Source: Thermoplasmata archaeon (GTDB taxonomy: Archaea > Thermoplasmatota > Thermoplasmata > SG8-5 > JAGLSY01). From it: a stretch of 11,738 bases of DNA. The notes under the pieces are model-generated. The model did not search any database. It was not told the origin of the DNA and worked only from the letters and a program-made list of their open reading frames with translations. Of this stretch, positions 8,501-11,738 are shown one piece after another; position 1 is the first letter of the stretch; each line of letters begins with the position of its first letter. The stretch spans positions 1-11,738 of the forward strand of contig JAGLQE010000046.1 of the NCBI GenBank assembly GCA_023137005.1. Direction: 5' to 3'. The translations under genes were made by a program, and so were the position numbers.

Positions 8501-11500
8501 ATGGCTCATGGGATGATGGAACCATCTGGTACTACAACTTCATCAATGTCGGGTTCGGCTACAACAGCTTCATCATAACCGTCCAGATAGATGCAGGTCT
8601 TGCACCCGGAACATGGGTCAATAATACGGTTGACATGGATTATACCAATGATGTGGGCGATATGATGCCCGGCTCCGATGCCAATGCATCGACCATGGTC
8701 AATAGGCCAGTGATCGATATTGTAAAGATAGTGGATATGTCAATTGCCAATCCCGGCGATATGCTGACATATACAATATGGTTCAATAATACCGGAAGTG
8801 TCAATGCAAGCCATGTCTGGCTTAATGATACACTGCCATCTTATATCTCGGTCATGGGACTTCCATCCTCTGACCTGGCCTGGGATAGCTTTAATGCCAG
8901 CACCTACAGTTTCTACTTCACTGATGTGCCTGTTGGAGATCATTTCATTATCATCAATGTCCTGATCCTTCTGACAACTCCAGATGGCACGGTCCTTGAG
9001 AACACCGTGGTATGTGAGTATGAGACGGACGCAGGTAATGACTGGAGCTCATCGGACAATGCAACGACCCTGGTGGTCATTCCAATAATAACCGTGGAGA
9101 AATCTGCGAGCGTTACAGAGGCCATGCCCGGTGACACCATCACATACACAATTTGGTTCAATAATACCGGAAGCGGGAATGCCAATATCTGGATAAATGA
9201 TACGCTCCCATCCGGAGTGACCTTCCAGAGTAGCACAAGCACCGGTGTCCTGACAGTGATAGGCGATACCTATTCCTGGTTCTTTGCCAATGTCGCACCC
9301 GGTGATAATTCCTTCACGATAACCGTGATGATAAACACGGATGTGGCCAATGGAACCGTGCTGGTCAATGATGTGATCTGCGACTACGAGGCCGATAATG
9401 GCCTGGAGCAGACAGCCGAGGATTGGGCCAATGTAACAGTTCTTAGACCGGTCATTGTTGTCGAGAAGATCGTGAGCAGTGCCGAGGCAAACCCCGGTGA
9501 TACTCTAATATATACTATATACTTCAATAATACGGGAGGCGCGGATGCTAGCAGTGTTTGGCTGGAGGATGTGTTCCCGATCGAGCTTATCTATCAGAGT
9601 CACACAGCTGGCTCGGTGGTCGGTGCTACATTCGCTGGCGCGGCTTTGATCGGCCAGACATTGTATTTCAACTTCACCAATGTCGCACCTGGTGACCATA
9701 GCTTCACCATAACCTTCATTGTGGATTCCACAACCCCGGATTGCCCAACACTTGTCAATACAGTGGATTGTGAATATGAATGGAGCGGTCAGTGGCTGGG
9801 CAATCAGACCTCGGATACCGCGGAGACCCACATCAACAGACCGACCTTCATCATCGACAAGACTGTTGACCATGCAGTTGCTAGTCCAGGCTTCTTCCTG
9901 AACTACACCATAACCTTCACCAATGTGGATTCTGGGATAGCTGCTTTCTTGTGGCTCAATGACACACTGCCGGATGGCGTTGTCTATATCTCGGATAATG
10001 CCGCATCACTGGGGCTGCCTTTCAGCTTTGTGCCGGCTGGCCAGGATCTCTTTTATGAGTTCACTGGTGTTCCCGGCGATTCTACCTACACCTTCACGAT
10101 AATGGCCTGGATCGACGATGCCTATGGTCATATGGGTGGGGATGAGCTGTGGAACTGGGTATGGATAAACTACACGGCAGAGAGCGGTTATCCATTTACC
10201 GGACCTTCGGACAGTGCTTTGACCACGATATCTGACATGGCTATATCCAAATCAGTTAATCTGACCAATGCCGCACCTGGCGACAGCCTGCAGTACACTA
10301 TCTGGTTCAATAATACATCCGGAACAAATCTGGCCTCTGTGTGGATAAATGATACATTGCCAGCAGGAGTTACATGGGTGAGCGACACTTCAGCTTTAGT
10401 ACCCAGCTTTGCAGGTTCTTGGAATGATGGGATCACCTGGTATTACAACTTCACCAATGTGGCACCTGGCGATCATTCATTTGTGATAATTGTCACGATA
10501 GATGCAGTTGACCCTGGAACCTTCCTGAACAATACAGCGACCCTGGATTACACCAATGGTGTTGGCGTAGCACAGATCGGCTCGGTCGACACGGCATCCA
10601 CGCTGGTCGATGAGGCCATCATGGTGGTTGAGAAGACTGTGAACACGGACTGGGCACAGCCCGGTGATACACTCACTTACACCATCTGGTACAATAATAC
10701 AGGAGTGGCAACTGCTGGAGATGTATGGGTGAATGATACCCTGCCAGCCGGCGTGACCTATGTTAGCGACACCAGTACAGGTGCATTGACCATCTTTGGA
10801 AATATGTATTCCTGGCACTTCACAAACCTCGCTCCCAATAATTACTTCTTCACGATAGATGTGACCGTGAACGACACTGTCTCCGATGGAACCATACTGG
10901 TCAACACTGTAACCCTGGACTACCAGACCGGCGGCTACGAATATGAATCATCGACAGCCTGGGCCAATACCACGATATACACACCTTCCATGACCATCGA
11001 GAAGGTGGTCGATATGGAATATGCGACCTGGGGCGACACACTGACCTACACCATATACTTCAATAATACAGGAATGGTGAACTGCGATGTGGAGCTGTAC
11101 GATATCCTTCCAGCCGATGTGACCTTGGTAAGCAGTGACGCCGATACCCTTCTCGAGTTCGTGGACGGTGGATCAAGCGGCCAGGAGATGTGGGCCAATT
11201 ATTCCAATGTGGCACCTGGCTCCTATGAAGTACATGTGACCGTCACGGTCAATAATGGACTCCCAGATGGCACGGTCCTCGATAACTGGATCTACATCAA
11301 CTACACGAATGTGAATGGCATCGTTTACACGAATTACACCAATAGCGACGATTCTGCAACTACAATTGTCCTGGCCCCTGACATGTCCATCATGAAACTT
11401 GTTGACAGGTGGGTGGCAAGTCCAGGAGATCTACTAACTTACACGATAATATTCATGAACACCGGTAGCACAGCAGGCAATGTCTGGATAAATGACACTC

Positions 11501-11738
11501 TGCCAGCTGGTGTGAACTATGTGAGCGATGGCGCATGGTCGATAATCCCTGAGTATGACAGCTCAGGAATAGCTGGACTGGACCTTTGGTTCTACTTCAC
11601 GGATGTCGGACCTGGTTTCTATGCCTTCCCGATAACTGTTCAGATAGATCTGTCGGCTCTAGAGGGAGACATACTGACCAACAATGTCACATTGAACTAC
11701 ACCACGACAACGGACATTGAACTGCCTGGTGATCAGGA
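2503..11738 (+). CDS. Giant membrane-anchored zinc-ribbon / DUF11-repeat surface protein, 3'-truncated by the window
   Basis: One frame runs without a stop from the TAG at 2443 to the window end, giving at least 3078 residues from ATG 2503. An in-frame ATG at 2470 would add 11 residues. Order of parts: five zinc ribbons, each exactly CxxC-x10-CxxC (residues 12-29, 51-68, 155-172, 182-199, 249-266); acidic linkers (about 69-150 and 207-246); a basic stretch (KEKVWIPKPPKGRDYQK); one transmembrane helix (298-318); two IDGxFxDW modules (from about 325 and 613) around an Ig-like domain; a carboxypeptidase-regulatory-like module (about 869-935); an Fn3-like domain (961-1065); a second carboxypeptidase-regulatory-like module (1069-1152); then 14 complete DUF11 repeats and a nearly complete 15th from residue 1176. 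The basic residues before the helix predict N-inside, C-outside topology, so the ribbons are cytoplasmic and the rest is outside. DUF11 repeats are typical of long adhesin-like stalks. The C-terminus is outside the window, so the total number of repeats and any distal head domain are unknown. The role is inferred to be a surface stalk or adhesin with a possible intracellular connection. No characterised homologue was recognised. Confidence 0.93.
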   Translation, partial: MNNGNDTEQEICPHCGVSLEVGSDICTICGNSVNGATEEPVLNEDPGHIECSSCGTMLDIGSTECFLCETPVEDPSGDVDATSAHPTDWDLGIVGGDEDVEPEVEEDLAVPDIEDGMDEPDIVDAESDTTDIDLDEDVEPDVSEALPLGPDEYHCPSCQKPVPIGAEQCPSCWTALSEMIYCPKCSSTIPLESESCPDCFAKLENGVLLEDPDTLEEPLEIEEELPDESDELYSEEESTEYTEEFGIECPACNAFVSQDDDICSECGMLLVAEDDMPVKKEKVWIPKPPKGRDYQKDIAVILVFVLLISAAIPFFVSLPRVDRGLVSIDGQFGDWLLVGDNIDAMDASANVDIINYKLATDITNAYFYTQISGTGTMFGDSVGDNVRIFVDVDQDDTTGYKVQGIGADYQIKVFGHDNFVESAACLRFNNARANNDINGFESYAPAVPFAEGNELEVRVNLTDIGSSRGSSMTAVYYVANANGQYDFSDHPVSNDGEVLHVSQSSAVAQSGLITGNAPILNLNLTATGEYVLIDDIDLPSGYTLMDSDNNAVSYPLNITNTSTVFTVYFNTASATSGSFFTYEIMADDIIATDADTVVQGVGAFAYVDNAPGIINIDGAFADWDDGAGGMRGTGITDPIDDVMNMERLLPFDAPRLDVTELRELQENDNINLYLDVEGDMFAGFDVPVEEDFYYDTIPTTTRAEPVSDTWQPQPEDTTIGTRQASPDLQPPTEYMPQLGEDAVLIFIDINNDTSDGFLVNGMGADRLLDIRGQYGQVTNITAYSFDSPTDQNMESWMEISSTSALAASDGAKMEASISLTDLGMTIGTGFSVHFHIMDWNKNGDIGEELVYDTAINSRRSSRFDPPLNNGVTGIVHMADGLTPIDATVIADYPAGNSFFVSSTAIEEISYVGVGRYFFNVPVNHQLSFYATDGNFVNNTDSEIDLVSDSAKVDHDLDLTTPTPVDAPLNFSAYSYGDGDIVLNWDIGTPPAGGFRIYRSNYVWNNQLVFNKTAEHQLATVSAATNWYLDTTVPNGESYYYLLASLDGGGNEISFAPLEKATAADKPTMPFLVYGFVKDQVGALVAGASVSVELINATNDLNTFATTTDAIGRYTVTLQPNEYRNPDVFNDTIWCNATIGGIEAYNTTSTLEWYPPLNYYSDRNDSAICNITIIGLPNITVAKMVSDSFASPGQALTYTIWFNNTGISNASFVWVNDTLPNNTTYVSDTAVGVMGYDSSGVSGQLLWFNFTDVAPGIHFFTVTVDIDSDPNLSGILTNNVSVNYTDAFGLDMPGSNDTANTTINMPIIIAGKTADVSFANPGDLITYTIYFNNSGSAIASHVWVNDTLPVGVTYISDTNGTVDPLIIGTMYSWHFIDILPFTNNSFTVTVQVDAVANGAVLINEFECSYQAETGVEAESNATAPVTVYYPFIDVDKVVDLSLAQPGDTLIYTVWFNNTNLNSVASMVWINDTLPAGVIYISDTAGAIPELVSNNTATSPIQYIFANVGFGVYFFDITVMILNTTTFPWLNNTVVCEYTPNNVTSSAEASTELIRPLISIDKIANQTYALPGETVIYTIWFNNTGTASAMSVWIYDTLPGEVSYISDTAAGVMGYDSSGVSGQDLWFNFTNVAPGDYSFDIVVLLDAALVPGTQFWNFAYLEYVQDNGLPSGPFDASDDIIVLEGPYIDIVKQVSQTIVNTGDMITYFIYFNNTGNGNAATVWLNDTLPDGVVYVNDTAASTGYTYTLTQVGQVLEFEFSNVPGGSNNFLVIDVMVTSEIDMDPMTNTVTCEYVSDTGIAGPPSSDSADITVMRPIISVSKTVDLDIAAPGDVLIYTINFDNTGSFSADVWINDTLPAGVNYIGYNTSGVVPDNFDNSGLPVLSWYFDTLPVGNHWINVMAQIDVITPSGSELNNTVELNYSCTSSDYQFAGSTDHAVTLVSSMIVDKTVDMQFANPGDFLNYTIYFNNTSNFTISNVWINDTLPVGVTWVNDTAYMIPGFNGSWDDGTIWYYNFINVGFGYNSFIITVQIDAGLAPGTWVNNTVDMDYTNDVGDMMPGSDANASTMVNRPVIDIVKIVDMSIANPGDMLTYTIWFNNTGSVNASHVWLNDTLPSYISVMGLPSSDLAWDSFNASTYSFYFTDVPVGDHFIIINVLILLTTPDGTVLENTVVCEYETDAGNDWSSSDNATTLVVIPIITVEKSASVTEAMPGDTITYTIWFNNTGSGNANIWINDTLPSGVTFQSSTSTGVLTVIGDTYSWFFANVAPGDNSFTITVMINTDVANGTVLVNDVICDYEADNGLEQTAEDWANVTVLRPVIVVEKIVSSAEANPGDTLIYTIYFNNTGGADASSVWLEDVFPIELIYQSHTAGSVVGATFAGAALIGQTLYFNFTNVAPGDHSFTITFIVDSTTPDCPTLVNTVDCEYEWSGQWLGNQTSDTAETHINRPTFIIDKTVDHAVASPGFFLNYTITFTNVDSGIAAFLWLNDTLPDGVVYISDNAASLGLPFSFVPAGQDLFYEFTGVPGDSTYTFTIMAWIDDAYGHMGGDELWNWVWINYTAESGYPFTGPSDSALTTISDMAISKSVNLTNAAPGDSLQYTIWFNNTSGTNLASVWINDTLPAGVTWVSDTSALVPSFAGSWNDGITWYYNFTNVAPGDHSFVIIVTIDAVDPGTFLNNTATLDYTNGVGVAQIGSVDTASTLVDEAIMVVEKTVNTDWAQPGDTLTYTIWYNNTGVATAGDVWVNDTLPAGVTYVSDTSTGALTIFGNMYSWHFTNLAPNNYFFTIDVTVNDTVSDGTILVNTVTLDYQTGGYEYESSTAWANTTIYTPSMTIEKVVDMEYATWGDTLTYTIYFNNTGMVNCDVELYDILPADVTLVSSDADTLLEFVDGGSSGQEMWANYSNVAPGSYEVHVTVTVNNGLPDGTVLDNWIYINYTNVNGIVYTNYTNSDDSATTIVLAPDMSIMKLVDRWVASPGDLLTYTIIFMNTGSTAGNVWINDTLPAGVNYVSDGAWSIIPEYDSSGIAGLDLWFYFTDVGPGFYAFPITVQIDLSALEGDILTNNVTLNYTTTTDIELPGDQ
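2536..3300 (+). other. Five zinc ribbons with acidic linkers (predicted cytoplasmic part)
   Basis: The cysteine pairs are at residues 12/15 and 26/29, 51/54 and 65/68, 155/158 and 169/172, 182/185 and 196/199, and 249/252 and 263/266. All five have the same 10-residue gap, as in the zinc-ribbon and double-zinc-ribbon families found in many archaeal proteins. The pairing 2 + 2 + 1 suggests two double ribbons and a single one. Linkers between them are rich in Asp and Glu with almost no basic residues. These ribbons usually bind zinc structurally and mediate protein or nucleic-acid contacts. The acidic surroundings argue against non-specific nucleic-acid binding and favour protein partners. Confidence 0.85.
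3394..3456 (+). other. Single transmembrane helix of the giant protein
   Basis: Residues 298-318 (IAVILVFVLLISAAIPFFVSL) are uninterrupted hydrophobic sequence. They are preceded by several Lys/Arg residues and followed by PRVDRG and then beta-rich sequence. By the positive-inside rule this is a signal anchor with the N-terminus inside. No cleavable signal peptide is visible at the N-terminus, which begins with a zinc ribbon. Confidence 0.85.
3475..4035 (+). other. First IDGxFxDW module (CBM9-like candidate)
   Basis: The module opens with SIDGQFGDW (IDG at residues 328-330, Trp 335) and continues with YFYTQISGTGTMF and a VRIFVDVDQDDTTGY strand and turn. The IDGxxxDW opening followed by an 'I-F-V-D-x-D-x-D-x-x-T-G' stretch recalls CBM9-like and DOMON-like beta sandwiches that often bind sugars. 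Ligand binding is not shown by the sequence. The following Ig-like segment (about 4036-4317) separates it from the second copy. Confidence 0.5.
4339..5100 (+). other. Second IDGxFxDW module with a Pro/Thr/Gln-rich insertion
   Basis: The opening NIDGAFADW (IDG at 616-618, Trp 623) repeats that of the first module. The later strand VLIFIDINNDTSDGF matches the first module's IFVDVDQDDTTGY. Between these lies a longer insert, including a Pro/Thr/Gln/Glu-rich stretch (about 4582-4710) that looks like a flexible loop or linker. The module is about 70 residues longer than the first. It probably arose by an old duplication of the same fold. Confidence 0.5.
5383..5700 (+). other. Fn3-like domain
   Basis: The segment starts PVDAPLNFSAYSYGDGDIVLNW, then has GGFRIYRS, then the strand SYYYLLASLDGGGN. 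The pattern 'P-x-x-L-x-x-x ... V-x-L-x-W ... Y-R-S ... Y-Y-Y-x-L-x-A-x-D-x-x-G-N-E' is the usual fibronectin type III signature of prokaryotic exported proteins. It is flanked on both sides by carboxypeptidase-regulatory-like modules (about 5107-5310 and 5707-5958). Confidence 0.65.
5707..5958 (+). other. Carboxypeptidase-regulatory-like module shared with the upstream gene
   Basis: The segment reads VYGFVKDQVGALVAGASVSV, then TTDAIGRYTVTLQPNEY, then DTIWCNATIGG. This is the classic 'G-x-V-x-D-x-x-G-x-x-V-x-G-A-x-V' opening of the family. It parallels residues 186-270 of the upstream protein, where the core reads TDAIGRYLFTVQPDEY and TVWVNYTNG. It sits between the Fn3-like domain and the first DUF11 repeat and may act as a rigid spacer. 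Confidence 0.65.
6181..6251 (+). repeat. Near-identical DNA segment in DUF11 unit 1 (copy A)
   Basis: This 71-base segment matches 7315-7385 in unit 4 with 5 mismatches by hand alignment. The units elsewhere, and units 2 and 3 between them, are much more diverged. It encodes DTAVGVMGYDSSGVSGQ and the following LWFNFT. Confidence 0.85.
7315..7385 (+). repeat. Near-identical DNA segment in DUF11 unit 4 (copy B)
   Basis: This is the partner of 6181-6251 and lies 1134 bases (378 codons) downstream in the same frame. It encodes DTAAGVMGYDSSGVSGQ and the following LWFNFT. Recombination between the two copies would remove or add exactly three repeats without a frameshift. Confidence 0.85.

Larger units (their letters stand above)
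6028..11738 (+). repeat. Tandem DUF11 repeat array, 14 complete units plus a nearly complete 15th
   Basis: Units begin at 6028, 6415, 6787, 7162, 7552, 7939, 8323, 8707, 9082, 9448, 9841, 10234, 10615, 10984 and 11377, so each is 122-131 residues. Each has the DUF11 order: a strand like 'I-x-V-x-K-x-V-D'; 'A-x-P-G-D-x-L-x-Y-T-I-W-F-N-N-T-G'; 'V-W-I-N-D-T-L-P-A-G-V-x-Y'; 'W-x-F-x-N-V-A-P-G-x-x-S-F-x-I-T-V'; and a closing 'L-x-N-x-V-x-x-x-Y' strand. Subtypes can be told apart by the middle segment: units 1, 4 and 15 share YDSSG; units 7 and 12 share W-(D/N)-D-G followed by W-Y-Y-N-F; units 2, 9 and 13 share a YSW(H/F)F segment and are short; units 5 and 11 share VVY(V/I). DUF11 repeats form Ig-like sandwiches in long surface stalks. 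The array runs past the window end. Confidence 0.93.

Noticed and set aside
6301..10818. Minus-strand open frames in the repeat array, some resembling each other
   Set aside because: Their mutual similarity follows from the DUF11 repeats on the other strand. The + strand frame is uninterrupted and has strong domain evidence.
6028..11738. Periodic short DNA motifs (TTCAATAATAC and TGGATAAATGATAC) as a CRISPR or protein-binding array
   Set aside because: They recur about every 370-390 bases, always in frame, and encode the conserved FNNT and WINDT sites of DUF11. Coding constraint explains them.

Overview
The window looks archaeal and is probably from the Thermoplasmatota/Euryarchaeota side. 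The evidence is indirect: two very large, sequon-rich surface proteins, DUF11 tandem repeats, AT-rich archaeal-type promoter elements, and cytoplasmic zinc ribbons of the CxxC-x10-CxxC kind common in archaea. No ribosomal or other phylogenetic marker is present, so this placement is an inference. Both genes are on the + strand and both are cut by the window edges.

Region 1 (start to 2227) is the 3' part of a secreted or surface protein with at least 741 residues visible. It carries Ig/Fn3-like beta domains, a carboxypeptidase-regulatory-like module, and a C-terminal region of the 'W-N-L-V-S-V-P' type. It ends without a membrane anchor, and its start and any signal peptide lie upstream.

Region 2 (2228-2502) is the only intergenic stretch. 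It holds a strong intrinsic-terminator-like hairpin with a UUCG loop and T-rich tail, a second perfect 12-bp inverted repeat, an AT-rich promoter-like segment, a 7-bp inverted repeat that could be an operator, and the ribosome-binding region of the next gene.

Region 3 (2503 to the window end) is one uninterrupted frame of 3078 codons with no stop. It encodes a giant membrane-tethered protein. Five zinc ribbons separated by acidic linkers come first (predicted cytoplasmic), then one transmembrane helix. The ectodomain has two IDGxFxDW modules resembling CBM9-like domains, an Ig-like domain, carboxypeptidase-regulatory-like and Fn3-like modules, and at least 15 DUF11 repeats of about 122-131 residues each. 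The repeats carry regularly placed N-glycosylation sequons.

The two genes are probably separate transcripts because a terminator lies between them. They may still act at the same surface: both contain a closely similar carboxypeptidase-regulatory-like segment with the shared core TDAIGRY. The most notable point is the architecture of the second protein, a very long glycosylated stalk joined through one helix to an intracellular zinc-ribbon cluster. This could couple the surface to something inside the cell. That function is a hypothesis, not something the sequence proves.
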